A stretch of DNA of 42,826 nucleotides from Synergistaceae bacterium (GTDB lineage Bacteria > Synergistota > Synergistia > Synergistales > Aminobacteriaceae), in contig JAFSXR010000062.1 of the NCBI GenBank assembly GCA_017443985.1, positions 1 through 42,826 of the forward strand, read 5' to 3'. Shown piece by piece: positions 34,750 to 42,826 of the stretch. A program made the translations under genes and the position numbers. Under the pieces are notes generated by a model. It saw only the letters and a list, made by a program, of their open reading frames with translations, was not told the DNA's origin and ran no database searches. Positions within the stretch are counted from its first letter, which is position 1. Every line of letters starts with the position of its first letter.

Positions 34750-34770
34750 TTAACTCCTAACTCCTAACTA
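34750..34770. repeat. Short CTCCTAA tract after the DHS-like gene
   Basis: Two CTCCTAA units with no visible TTAGGAG partner on the left. An isolated half-copy of the intergenic repeat, in reverse orientation after a plus-strand gene. Confidence 0.6.
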
Positions 34771-34797
34771 AAAATTCATACTTTTCTTTCAAAATAA

Positions 34798-34825
34798 TTG
34801 CCAGCAAAAAATTTTTTGCTAGAAT
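34798..34825 (+). promoter_or_regulatory. Promoter of the tannase-like gene with a palindrome between its boxes
   Basis: TTGCCA (34798-34803), a 16-base spacer and TAGAAT (34820-34825) preceded by TG form a good promoter. Between the boxes lies a perfect 18-base palindrome, AGCAAAAAATTTTTTGCT (34803-34820), well placed for a repressor or as a bent A-tract. Confidence 0.6.
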
Positions 34826-34890
34826 AATTCTATTCCCAAAAATTTTATCCCGGCTTTATTTTCCAAAATTTAATTCAGGAGGTTTTATTC

Positions 34891-36531
34891 ATGAAAAAAC
34901 TTCAAGCATTATTAATTTTTTTATTCGTCTTCTTGTTTGCCTCTTCATGTTGGGCAGCCGAAATTGATTTAGCTAAGGCGCTTGAAAACGGCGAAGCAAC
35001 AAAAACTGCTATAACGCCACTCATCGATGGAAAAGAATTAAAAGTTGACTGGTACGCCGCTCCTTACGTCTCAAAACCTAACCGTCCGAAAGACCAGTTA
35101 ATTAATATTTACGTTCCGGAAAATGTTTTAGAGAAAGCCCCCGTGCTTTTCGTTGTGAATAACGGCGGCTGGTTTATGGACGATTATAAGGACACTGTAA
35201 CTGACAGAGCGGGTATCGCTATAAAAGACGGCGTGAATTATCTGACCGATATTGATACAGAAGCAGACACTGCAAAAGGCCGCGAACAGTTCAGCGCAAT
35301 GGCATTGAAGCGCGGTTTTATAGTCGTCTCTTACGGTGCCAGAGGCCGCAATAACGGTGCGACGGACGGAAAATATCTGGGCCATTCGCCTGCAACTGCG
35401 ACGGACACTAAGGCAGCAATAAGGTATTTACGCGCCAATAAAAATTTCCTGAAAAATATTGATACGGATAAAATCGTCGTCAACGGAACTTCAGGCGGCG
35501 GAGCTATGACGGCTTTAATCGCCTCAAGCGGCAACAGTCCGGACTTTTTTGAATATCTTTACGAGATCGGCGCGGCAGGAATTTCAAAAAATAAAGACGG
35601 AAAATTTATCAATGACCCCGAAATCGGCGATAACATTTTCGCAACAATGTCATATTGCCCGATAACCGACTTAGGACACGCGGACGCGGCTTATGAATTT
35701 ACTTACAACTCGACGCGCACAAAATTATTTGCGAATAATAATTTAGCTTATGACGTTGAAAGCAAAGAAGAAATTATGAGGAAGTCCGAAGCTCTCAAAG
35801 CTGATTATATTAATTACGTAAACGGCCTTGAATTAAAGAGAAAGGACGGAACTTTATTGACGGCTGAAAATCTTGAGGGCGAAATTATTAATCTCATGAA
35901 GGCCGAAATCGAAGAGAGCATTAAAGAAATCGGCATTGAAAAAATGAAAGCTGACATTGAAAATTCAAAGTGGCACGGAAATAATTGGCTCGTTCTCAAC
36001 GATGACGGCTCATATTCGTATGATTTTGAGGAGCATAAATATTTTGTTGCCATGAACACGAAATTAAAAATTGCTCCGGCCTTCAGTAATTCGGGACTTT
36101 ATGAACCTCAACAGCAAAATGAAGATAATTTATTCGGAACACTCGAAGAACCTTACAGCCCGTTTGAATTTATTTCATGGAACGAGGATAAAGTTAAAAA
36201 TACTGTCGGCAAAGATGACACTGGTCTTGACTGGGAAGAATTTATGAAAACTGACGCAGGAAAAAAACTCGCTCAGCAGATAAAAATGACATGCCCGTTT
36301 GATTATCTTACGAAAGATACGAACGTAACGACCGCTCCTAACTGGTACGTCCGCTGGGGAATGAAGGATAGGGACTCTTCGTTTGCGCTTGAGACAGTTT
36401 TTTATCATGAACTTCTCAACAACGCGAATATTGAAAATCTTAATTTTGAATTTGCGTGGCTCTTCCCCCACTCAGGAAATTATGACGCGAAAGAGGCTTT
36501 TGAATGGCTCGACTCTGTAATTAAAAATTAA
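34891..36531 (+). CDS. Secreted alpha/beta hydrolase, tannase subtype B-like
   Basis: 546 residues with a signal peptide (LLIFLFVFLFASSCWA, about 7-23). The nucleophile elbow is NGTSGGGAMTALIASSG, and YGARGRNNGATDGKYLGHSPATATDTKAAIRYLR closely follows the pattern of bacterial tannases, which read 'GARGR..., GKAPA...D.KAAVRYL'. A conserved histidine sits near the C-terminus (FPHSGNYDAKEAFEWL), as expected for the triad. Such enzymes hydrolyse gallate esters of plant polyphenols, and related feruloyl or carboxyl esterases exist, so the substrate is inferred. A large insertion between elbow and histidine forms the lid domain. AGGAGG precedes the ATG. Confidence 0.75.
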   Translation: MKKLQALLIFLFVFLFASSCWAAEIDLAKALENGEATKTAITPLIDGKELKVDWYAAPYVSKPNRPKDQLINIYVPENVLEKAPVLFVVNNGGWFMDDYKDTVTDRAGIAIKDGVNYLTDIDTEADTAKGREQFSAMALKRGFIVVSYGARGRNNGATDGKYLGHSPATATDTKAAIRYLRANKNFLKNIDTDKIVVNGTSGGGAMTALIASSGNSPDFFEYLYEIGAAGISKNKDGKFINDPEIGDNIFATMSYCPITDLGHADAAYEFTYNSTRTKLFANNNLAYDVESKEEIMRKSEALKADYINYVNGLELKRKDGTLLTAENLEGEIINLMKAEIEESIKEIGIEKMKADIENSKWHGNNWLVLNDDGSYSYDFEEHKYFVAMNTKLKIAPAFSNSGLYEPQQQNEDNLFGTLEEPYSPFEFISWNEDKVKNTVGKDDTGLDWEEFMKTDAGKKLAQQIKMTCPFDYLTKDTNVTTAPNWYVRWGMKDRDSSFALETVFYHELLNNANIENLNFEFAWLFPHSGNYDAKEAFEWLDSVIKN

Positions 36532-36554
36532 ATTAAGGAGTTAGAAAATTTAAG

Positions 36555-36591
36555 AGTGAGGAGTTAGAAATTAAAAGCTCCTCACTTTTTT
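36555..36591 (+). terminator. Terminator after the tannase-like gene (repeat-derived)
   Basis: AGTGAGGAG and CTCCTCACT form a perfect nine-base stem followed by six T. It is built from the TTAGGAG repeat family (the full tract runs 36533-36591) and shows most clearly that these tracts can be true terminators. Confidence 0.85.
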
Positions 36592-36592
36592 A

Positions 36593-37816
36593 TCAGCCTA
36601 AAATATTTTCGAGCTTCTGTTCAGAAATATTATGCTTCTCAGCGTAGCCGGTTAATATTAAAGTCAATGCTCCGTCGCCGGTAACGTTGCAGGCCGTTCC
36701 GAATGAATCCTGAAGCGCGAAAATCGTCAGCATTAACGCCGTTCCTGTAGCGTCAAAGCCAAGCACGCCCGTTATTAATCCCAATGAGGCCATGACAGTT
36801 CCGCCGGGCACGCCGGGTGCGCCGATTGCGAAGACTCCGAGCAGTAAGCAGAATAAAATCATGTTGCCGACTGTCGGATAAACGCCGTATAAAATTTTCG
36901 ACACTGCCATTACAAAAAATGTTTCAGTCATGACCGAGCCGCAGAGGTGGATATTTGCGAATAACGGAATACCGAAGTTTACCATGTCATCGCGGAGAGT
37001 CGGCTCTGATTTTCTTGCGCACTCAAGAGCAACTGAAAGCGTCGCCGCGCTCGACATCGTTCCGACTGCCGTCATGTATGCAGGGCCGTAATGCTTAATA
37101 ATATTGAAGGGGTTGCGGCCCGAATATGCTCCGGCAATAAAATATAAAAGCGCGAGCCAAATATAATGCCCAATCATGACGATTAAAATTATCATCACGA
37201 AAACAGGGAACTGCTTTGTTATTGAGCCCTCGTAGGCAAGTCCGCAGAACGTTGTGCCGATTAATAACGGAAGAACAGGAATTAAAAATTTCGTTACGAT
37301 GCTCAAAACGATTTTCTGAAATTCCTCGAGCAGGTTAATGACGTATTTGCTCTTGTTCCATGCCGCCGCAAGTCCGACAGTTACGGACAGGAACAACGCT
37401 GACATAACCGGCATAATCTGAGGAATTGAAAGTTTGAAGAGAACATCAGGAAGAGCCTTCAAGCCCTCAACCTCCGAAACAATGTTCATGAACGGAAGGA
37501 TCGAATAGCCTGCCGCCGTTGCCGCGAAAGCCGCGCCGATCGATGACACGTAAGCGAGCGTCAAGGCAAGCAGTAACATTTTTGAAGCATTGCTTCCGAG
37601 CCTTGTTATTGAAGGAGCTACAAAGCCGATGATGATTAAAGGCACGCAGAAGTTAATGAACTGCCCGGAGATAAAGCGTACTGTTACAATGATGTTAAGC
37701 AATGCCGTGCAGAGTGCAGAGCCTTCCATCGCACTAAGGCCAAGTCCGACCACTATGCCAAGTACTAACGCTACGATTAACTTAAACGGCAGACTTGACG
37801 TGAAACCTTTACTCAT
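36593..37816 (-). CDS. Dicarboxylate/amino acid:cation symporter (DAACS family)
   Basis: About 407 residues, polytopic inner-membrane transporter coupling uptake of acidic or small neutral amino acids or dicarboxylates to sodium or protons. Family marks: GIVVGLGLSAM near the N-terminus, FPVFVMIILIVMIGHYIWLALLY, SSAATLSVALECA (the serine-rich reentrant loop), PGVPGGTVMASLG, and the late DSFGTACNVTGDGALTLI replacing the NMDGT type motif. ATG 37816 has GAGGTG upstream. It is next to the cysteine desulfidase in the same direction, so cysteine or serine is a plausible substrate (inference). Confidence 0.88.
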   Translation of the reverse strand: MSKGFTSSLPFKLIVALVLGIVVGLGLSAMEGSALCTALLNIIVTVRFISGQFINFCVPLIIIGFVAPSITRLGSNASKMLLLALTLAYVSSIGAAFAATAAGYSILPFMNIVSEVEGLKALPDVLFKLSIPQIMPVMSALFLSVTVGLAAAWNKSKYVINLLEEFQKIVLSIVTKFLIPVLPLLIGTTFCGLAYEGSITKQFPVFVMIILIVMIGHYIWLALLYFIAGAYSGRNPFNIIKHYGPAYMTAVGTMSSAATLSVALECARKSEPTLRDDMVNFGIPLFANIHLCGSVMTETFFVMAVSKILYGVYPTVGNMILFCLLLGVFAIGAPGVPGGTVMASLGLITGVLGFDATGTALMLTIFALQDSFGTACNVTGDGALTLILTGYAEKHNISEQKLENILG

Positions 37817-37859
37817 AAAAATCACCTCGTTAAAATTTTAGTTGGGAGTTAGAATTTTT

Positions 37860-39167
37860 TTAATTGCTAAGACACGAATCGACATCAATTTTATCAATCA
37901 TGACGTTCAAAATTTCTTTGTCCGTCTCTTTCATGCCGATCTTGCCGATGTAGCCCATATTTTTTATAGTTCTTTCAACGTCGTCATTGACGAAGCCTTC
38001 ACCGCCTAAAAATTCCTTGTCGCCCATGCTCATGTAATGAGCCATTAAAGCCGCGTGGACTGACGAAGCAATTTTAGCGGCACAGCTAGGTTTTGCTCCG
38101 TCGCAGACAATTCCTCCGACGTTCGCAAGAGTGTTCGTTATAGTTCCGCCGATGCTCTGATAATCTCCGCCGGCCATGTAAGTTATCGCTGCTCCTGCAC
38201 CGCTGGCGGCACTGACAGCTCCGCAGAATGCCGAGAGAGAGCCGATATAGTGCTTGATGTAAATTGATACGAGATTGCTGACGGCTAAGGCACGGTATAA
38301 TTTTTCGCGTGATAAGTGCCAATTTTCAGCGTATTCAATGACGGGCAATGAGACAGTAATTCCCTGATTGCCGCTCCCGGAATTTATTATAACGGGCAAA
38401 GGACAGCCGCTCATTCTGGCGTCAGAACCTGCCGCCGCTCTTGCACAAGCCCTTGAGCGAACATCGCTTCCCCAATTTTCGAGAACGGTTTTACCGACAC
38501 GCGCTCCCCATTTGTTATCGAGGCCCTCTTGAGAAATTTTTGAATTAAATTCAATCTGACGCTCTAAAATTTCTTTCACGTCCTCGATTTTTAATTCGTT
38601 GGCGTAATCTATAATGCTGCTCAACGTCATTAAATTTCTCTGCGCCGTTGAAGATGAAGTTTTAGGCTCGTCCTTTTTAGGAGCGTTTTCAAAAATTATT
38701 TTTCCGTCAAGAGTTATGAGGGTTATATCAGTGTGATGATTTTCAATTCTCACGGCGGATTTATGGCCGTCCGCTTCGGCTTCGACCTCGATAAATAAAT
38801 TCGGGACGTTTTCAGCCAATGAGACGGAGCAGATTTTTTCGGCGGCTAATTTTTTTGTCATTGCTCTTGCTTTGTCAGTAGCTCCGGCGATAACTTCAAG
38901 CTCTTTTGACTCATCGCCTCCGACAGCTCCTAAAATAGCGGCAACTTCAATCCCCTTTTGATTGCCTGAATTAGGCACGATAACGCCTTTAACGTTCTTG
39001 ATAATATTTCCTGAACAAGAAACGTGAATTTTTTCGGGCATTTTTCCAAGCACTGCACGAGCCCTCGCGGACGCATAAGCAATAGCTATCGGTTCAGTGC
39101 AGCCCATCGCCGGCATAAGCTCTTCGCGCAAAATCGCGGTGTAATTCTCGTAAAGTTTTTTGTCCAT
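37860..39167 (-). CDS. L-cysteine desulfidase (CyuA/UPF0597 family)
   Basis: Iron-sulfur enzyme breaking L-cysteine into pyruvate, ammonia and sulfide; formerly the UPF0597/serine dehydratase alpha-like family. 435 residues. Cysteines and motifs of the family are present: MPAMGCTEPIAIAYASA (near 19-35), SGNIIKNVKGVIVPNSG, MSGCPLPVIINSGSGNQGI, and GGIVCDGAKPSCAAK near the C-terminus. The ribosome binding site GGAG comes from the TTAGGAG repeat upstream. The adjacent symporter suggests an uptake-and-degradation pair for cysteine, comparable to cyuPA in enterobacteria though with a different transporter family. Confidence 0.87.
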   Translation of the reverse strand: MDKKLYENYTAILREELMPAMGCTEPIAIAYASARARAVLGKMPEKIHVSCSGNIIKNVKGVIVPNSGNQKGIEVAAILGAVGGDESKELEVIAGATDKARAMTKKLAAEKICSVSLAENVPNLFIEVEAEADGHKSAVRIENHHTDITLITLDGKIIFENAPKKDEPKTSSSTAQRNLMTLSSIIDYANELKIEDVKEILERQIEFNSKISQEGLDNKWGARVGKTVLENWGSDVRSRACARAAAGSDARMSGCPLPVIINSGSGNQGITVSLPVIEYAENWHLSREKLYRALAVSNLVSIYIKHYIGSLSAFCGAVSAASGAGAAITYMAGGDYQSIGGTITNTLANVGGIVCDGAKPSCAAKIASSVHAALMAHYMSMGDKEFLGGEGFVNDDVERTIKNMGYIGKIGMKETDKEILNVMIDKIDVDSCLSN

Positions 39168-39179
39168 CGCTTTTTTTTC

Positions 39180-39276
39180 ACTCCTAACTCTTATTTAATT
39201 TTTAATTTGAGCAGGAACTAGGAAAGCAGAAAGTTAAACACAAAAACCTCCTACTTCCTACCTCCTAACTCCTAAT
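39180..39276. repeat. TTAGGAG-family tracts between ileS and the cysteine desulfidase
   Basis: CACTCCTAACTC at the left, ACTAGGAAAGC in the middle, and CCTCCTACTTCCTACCTCC continuing CTAACTCCTAA at the right. Probably two overlapping copies. It terminates ileS and provides the ribosome binding site for the next gene. Confidence 0.68.
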
Positions 39277-42063
39277 TACAGAAGCACAGCGTTTACAAAG
39301 TCCGTTTTCGTCCGGGTGTTCGTCATATTTCCAGCAGCGCGGACACTTGCTGCCCGGCGCAAAACCTCCGGCGATTTCAAAGCCTGTTTCAGAGTCGCTA
39401 AAAATTTTCGGAAGTGTCAGCTCGTCAACAAATTCAAATTTCGAGACGATGACAATATCTGCAAGTTCTTCGAGAGTGAATGACTTTGCAAGATTTTCAA
39501 ACTCTTTTGATTTTTTCACCTGCACATGAGCTTCAAGAGATGTCCCGATTGTTTTCTCGGCTCTCATTGTCTCAAGCATACGGCTGACCGCGCCTTTTAA
39601 CTTTTCAGCTTCGCTCCAGAGATTATTTAATTCGTCATTGAGGCGCGATTTATCCTGCTTCGGGAAATCTGAAAGGAATACGCTCTCAGGGAGTTCCGGG
39701 TCTGTCGTTCTCATCTCCTGCCAAATTTCTTCGGCCGTGAAGCTTAACAGCGGTGCCAGCATTCTCGTTAAGCATGAAAGAATTTCCCACATAGCCGTCT
39801 GTGCGCTGCGTCTTGTGAGAGAATTTTTATCTTCAACGTATAATCTGTCCTTGCTGATGTCGAGATAGAACGCGCTCAGCTCGTTGACGCAGAACGAATG
39901 AATTAAAGACACGGGCACGTGAAATTCATACTCTTCAAAGGCGTTATAAACGCGGTCAATAATTCTGTGAAGCCTGTCCAAGATCCATTTGTCCATTGAG
40001 AGCAGATTTTCATATTTTACGGCGTTATTTTTTGGGTCGAAGTCGTGTAAATTTCCGAGCAAAAATCTTGCCGTGTTGCGTATGCGCCTGTAAGTTTCTG
40101 AGAGAGTTTTCAAAATCTGCTTTGAAATTCTCACGTCATTTCTATAATCCGTTGACGCTGCCCAGAGCCTTAGAATATCCGCGCCGAACTCGTCAATAAC
40201 TTCCTGCGGTGCTGTAGTGTTGCCGAGAGACTTCGACATTTTCCGGCCCTCTCCGTCAAGAGTGAAGCCGTGAGTCAAAACCTGCTTATAAGGTGCTTGG
40301 CCTTTGATAGCGATTGCGGTTAATAATGACGACTGTAACCAGCCGCGATGCTGATCGCTTCCTTCGAGATACATATCGCACGGCCATTGAAGCCCGAAAC
40401 GCTCATTCAAAACTGAGATGTGAGACACTCCGCTGTCAAACCACACGTCAAGAATATTGCTGTCCTTCTCGACGTTGTGCGAACCGCAATGATCACAGCA
40501 GGCTTTTTCGCCGAATAAATTTTCAAGGCTCTCGCGCCACCATAACGAAGTCCCGTCGGGCGAGTCTTTAACTTTTTCAGCGAACATTCTGATCCTGTCG
40601 GGAGTGAGAGTAAATTTTCCGCAATCCTTGCAGCGAATTGCAGGAACGGGAACGCCCCAAATTCTTTGACGGCTTATGCACCAGTCCGAACGCGAGCTGA
40701 CCATGTTAAAAATTCTGTCGTGTCCCCATTCGGGTATCCATTTAATTTTATTGTCGATGGCGTTTAATGCCTCGTCCTTAAATTTTGCGACGTTGATAAA
40801 CCACTGGTCAGTGGCTCTGAAAATTACGGGCTTCTTGCATCTCCAGCAGTGAGGGTAGCTGTGATTGATTTCGCCCAAGCCAAGCAAGCGGCCTTTAGAT
40901 TTTATTAACTCAATGGCTTTTTTGCCGCCCTCATCGAGCGACATTCCGCCCACGATTTTCATATCTTTCTCAAAATATCCGGCATGGTCAACGGAGCTGT
41001 AAACCTTCAGGCCGTATCTAACGCCCGTCTCGTAGTCCTCAACGCCGTGCCCCGGTGAAGTGTGTACACAGCCCGTACCTGTCTCAAGCTCTACATAATC
41101 GGCCAAGACGACTAATAATTCATGCTCATAAAACGGGTGAAGCGGCTTCAAATTTTCAAGCTCCGCACCCTTTACGATTTTGAAAGCGTCGCCGAAATTA
41201 ATTCCCGTATTTTTTGCAACGGAATTTTTTAATGCTTCGGCAAAAATATAAACTTTTCCGTCAGCTTCATAAAATCCGTAATCATATCTTGGGTGAACGG
41301 CTACGGCGGCACTTGAAGGCAATGTCCACGGGGTTGTTGTCCAAATTACTATGTAAGTGTCTTTTCCTTCAAGCTCAGGAAATTTTTTTGAGGCTTCAGG
41401 CATCGGGTAAGCAACATAAACTGAGGGCGACTTCTCGTCCCAGTATTCAATCTCTCCGGCGGCGAGTGCTGTCTGACAATCCGTACACCAGTAAACGGGC
41501 TTTAATCCGCGATAAATTAAATCTTTCTCTACCATGTCGGCGAAGGCATGAAGCTCTAAATGTTCAAACGCGGGCTCAAGAGTTACATAAGGCTTGTCCC
41601 ATTCGCCGAGAACTCCAAGACGCTTAAATTCATTTCTCTGAACGTCTAAATAATGATATGCTGTTTCTTTACATTTTTTGCGAAGCTCAACGGGGTCAAC
41701 GCCTGTCCCATGCTTTGATAATCCGCCGTCTTTAAGAGCGCGAAGCTCAATCGGCAGGCCGTGAGTGTCCCAGCCCGGCACGTATGGAGTGTAACGGCCC
41801 GTCATTGTCTTTGACTTAACGATAAAATCTTTGAGAATTTTATTAAACGCCGTTCCGATGTGAATATTTCCATTCGCGTAAGGCGGCCCGTCATGAAGTT
41901 CAAAATGTTCGTGAGAATTTTCGCGTGCTTTGAGTGCTTTGTGATAGATGTCGTGCGAGTGCCAGAACTCTAAAAAACTTGGCTCGCGCTTAGCTAAATT
42001 TGCCCTCATCGGGAAATTTGTTACGGGCAAGTTCAAAGTATCTTTATAATCTTTTGCTTCCAT
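39265..42063 (-). CDS. ileS: Isoleucyl-tRNA synthetase
   Basis: Class I aminoacyl-tRNA synthetase, 932 residues, bacterial type. The HIGH-type motif is DGPPYANGNIHIGTAFNK (near 58-75), the KMSKS loop is DGEGRKMSKSLGN, and the editing domain includes TTTPWTLPSSAAVAVHP. The C-terminal zinc-binding pairs CPRCW and CKRC are present, so this is the zinc-containing group. The ATG at 42063 has GGAGGAG on the reverse strand. It is followed by repeat-type terminator sequence. Confidence 0.97.
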   Translation of the reverse strand: MEAKDYKDTLNLPVTNFPMRANLAKREPSFLEFWHSHDIYHKALKARENSHEHFELHDGPPYANGNIHIGTAFNKILKDFIVKSKTMTGRYTPYVPGWDTHGLPIELRALKDGGLSKHGTGVDPVELRKKCKETAYHYLDVQRNEFKRLGVLGEWDKPYVTLEPAFEHLELHAFADMVEKDLIYRGLKPVYWCTDCQTALAAGEIEYWDEKSPSVYVAYPMPEASKKFPELEGKDTYIVIWTTTPWTLPSSAAVAVHPRYDYGFYEADGKVYIFAEALKNSVAKNTGINFGDAFKIVKGAELENLKPLHPFYEHELLVVLADYVELETGTGCVHTSPGHGVEDYETGVRYGLKVYSSVDHAGYFEKDMKIVGGMSLDEGGKKAIELIKSKGRLLGLGEINHSYPHCWRCKKPVIFRATDQWFINVAKFKDEALNAIDNKIKWIPEWGHDRIFNMVSSRSDWCISRQRIWGVPVPAIRCKDCGKFTLTPDRIRMFAEKVKDSPDGTSLWWRESLENLFGEKACCDHCGSHNVEKDSNILDVWFDSGVSHISVLNERFGLQWPCDMYLEGSDQHRGWLQSSLLTAIAIKGQAPYKQVLTHGFTLDGEGRKMSKSLGNTTAPQEVIDEFGADILRLWAASTDYRNDVRISKQILKTLSETYRRIRNTARFLLGNLHDFDPKNNAVKYENLLSMDKWILDRLHRIIDRVYNAFEEYEFHVPVSLIHSFCVNELSAFYLDISKDRLYVEDKNSLTRRSAQTAMWEILSCLTRMLAPLLSFTAEEIWQEMRTTDPELPESVFLSDFPKQDKSRLNDELNNLWSEAEKLKGAVSRMLETMRAEKTIGTSLEAHVQVKKSKEFENLAKSFTLEELADIVIVSKFEFVDELTLPKIFSDSETGFEIAGGFAPGSKCPRCWKYDEHPDENGLCKRCASVIRS

Positions 42064-42206
42064 TAAAAATTTTGCTCCTCCTTAGAAATTTTTTTCGCAA
42101 TATTATAGCTCATGTGCGTGGCCTGAGGGCGGAGCGGACGAAAAAATTTATGCTAAAATATTTTTATTCAAGACTACGAAAAAAAACGGAAGAGAAAATT
42201 TTTACC

Positions 42207-42263
42207 ACTACATTTACGCCTACAAAAATTTCAAAAATTTTTTGTCCTCATAAAATTTTACGG
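42207..42263 (+). repeat. CTACA-family dispersed repeat, copy 3
   Basis: ACTACATTTACGCCTACA (42207-42224) then TCATAAAATTTTACGG (42248-42263). The CTACA starts are 12 bases apart and TCAT starts 28 bases after the second, exactly as in the copies at 7690 and 25285. The 18-base head differs from copy 1 at one base. Confidence 0.78.
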
Positions 42264-42277
42264 AGCAAATAAAAAAA

Positions 42278-42312
42278 TTAGGAGCAAGATTTTTTTTCTC
42301 ACTCCTAATTTT
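42278..42312. terminator. Hairpin repeat after phosphoglucomutase
   Basis: TTAGGAG and CTCCTAA form a seven-base stem around a loop containing eight T, in the TTAGGAG family; it lies just beyond the pgm stop. It runs directly on from the CTACA repeat copy 3. Confidence 0.7.
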
Positions 42313-42333
42313 TAATTCGTGGCTTAAAAAAAA

Positions 42334-42826
42334 TTACGCGATAATTTTCTGTGCTTCTTCCTGAATTTTTTTCAAGTGCTCCGGGCTTACAAAACTTTCA
42401 GCGTATAACTTGCAAATATTTTCCGTGCCTGAAGGACGCGCCGCGAACCAGCCGTTTGCTGTCGTAACTTTCAAGCCGCCGATCGAGGCATTGTTGCCCG
42501 GTGCCTTCGTAAATTTCGCGGTGATCTTGTCGCCTGCGAGGGTGTCGGCCTTAATATCATCGGGCGATAATTTTCCGAGTGCCGCTTTCTGTTCGGGCGT
42601 TGCAGGCGTGTCGATACGGGCATAAAAACTCGTGCCGTATTTCGCTTTGATCTCGTCGTAATGCTGCGCAGGATTCTTGCCCGTTGTCGCGGTTATTTCG
42701 CAAGCTAACAGGTCCATAATAATTCCGTCCTTGTCGGTCGTCCAGACTGAACCGTCCTTGCAAAGGAACGATGCGCCCGCGCTCTCTTCTCCGCCGAAGC
42801 CCATTGAGCCGTCAAGCAGTCCTTCA
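42334..42826 (-). CDS. pgm: Phosphoglucomutase, C-terminal part (runs off the window)
   Basis: Interconverts glucose 1-phosphate and glucose 6-phosphate. About 163 C-terminal residues are visible, and the frame stays open to the window edge ([17 protein letters not shown] at the edge). Diagnostic stretches are [28 protein letters not shown] and the phosphate-binding [23 protein letters not shown]. This pattern matches the alpha-D-glucose phosphate-specific type. The N-terminal catalytic serine domain lies outside the window. Confidence 0.93.
   Translation of the reverse strand, partial: EGLLDGSMGFGGEESAGASFLCKDGSVWTTDKDGIIMDLLACEITATTGKNPAQHYDEIKAKYGTSFYARIDTPATPEQKAALGKLSPDDIKADTLAGDKITAKFTKAPGNNASIGGLKVTTANGWFAARPSGTENICKLYAESFVSPEHLKKIQEEAQKIIA

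Larger units (their letters stand above)
42064..42333. other. Intergenic region between pgm and ileS
   Basis: About 270 bases without a gene. It contains the hairpin repeat after pgm (42278-42312), a CTACA-family repeat (42207-42263) and an extended -10-like TGCTAAAAT near 42150 on the plus strand with no gene to serve. Confidence 0.6.

Noticed and set aside
41214..41627. Plus-strand open frame inside ileS
   Set aside because: Antisense shadow of a well-conserved synthetase, with no ribosome binding site and low-complexity composition.
42145..42160. Plus-strand promoter (TGCTAAAAT)
   Set aside because: No plus-strand gene follows and both neighbours are on the minus strand; left as a possible chance match in AT-rich DNA.

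Overview
The window is a 42.8 kb stretch of bacterial chromosome, AT-rich between genes. It most likely comes from the phylum Synergistota (Synergistetes). The best evidence is the 1376-residue secreted protein at 13075-17205, which ends in a GGGCDVGFG motif, a hydrophobic segment and a KKK tail: the Synergist-CTERM sorting signal. The L27 gene with a cleavable N-terminal extension beside a Prp protease gene, a 4Fe-4S aldo/keto reductase, an A-type flavoprotein and a cysteine desulfidase fit an anaerobe of this kind. A gut habitat is only an inference, from the tannase-like secreted esterase.

Layout. 1-4792 (+): transketolase, an FGGY sugar kinase and transaldolase, a pentose-phosphate block. 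4857-9872 (-): A-type flavoprotein, spermidine synthase, a frameshifted aldo/keto reductase, a DnaJ-like chaperone and phosphatidylglycerophosphate synthase. 10016-12915 (+): acetolactate synthase large and small subunits, then a RelBE-type toxin-antitoxin pair. 13075-22792 (-): the Synergist-CTERM protein, D-Ala-D-Ala ligase, YajC-SecD-SecF, enolase and an S4-domain RNA-binding protein. 22855-30617 (+): a second toxin-antitoxin pair (YafQ-like), CstA, an HMA metal chaperone, L21-Prp-L27, ObgE-NadD, an LCP-family wall enzyme and a Sel1-repeat protein. 30650-31684 (-): ApbE. 31769-36531 (+): ROK sugar kinase, secreted metallo-beta-lactamase-fold hydrolase, a deoxyhypusine-synthase-like orphan and a tannase-like esterase. 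36593-42826 (-): cation:dicarboxylate/amino-acid symporter, cysteine desulfidase, IleRS and the C-terminal end of phosphoglucomutase.

Most genes are housekeeping. The unusual content lies between them. (1) Heptamer tracts (TTAGGAG/TTAGGAA and the reverse complement) sit at about sixteen gene junctions; they form terminator-like hairpins, carry stop codons in every frame, and in places supply a gene's stop codon or ribosome binding site. (2) A second repeat family has three copies with identical geometry: CTACA, 12 bp later CTACA, 28 bp later TCATAA. It resembles tandem integrase arm sites. (3) The first toxin-antitoxin pair sits between two copies of the ilvN 3' end plus terminator. The coding parts differ only by two silent changes, the layout left by elements that insert at a gene's 3' end and restore it. 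(4) The second antitoxin is only 43 residues and appears to lack its DNA-binding domain.

All calls come from reading the sequence. No database search or structure prediction was run.
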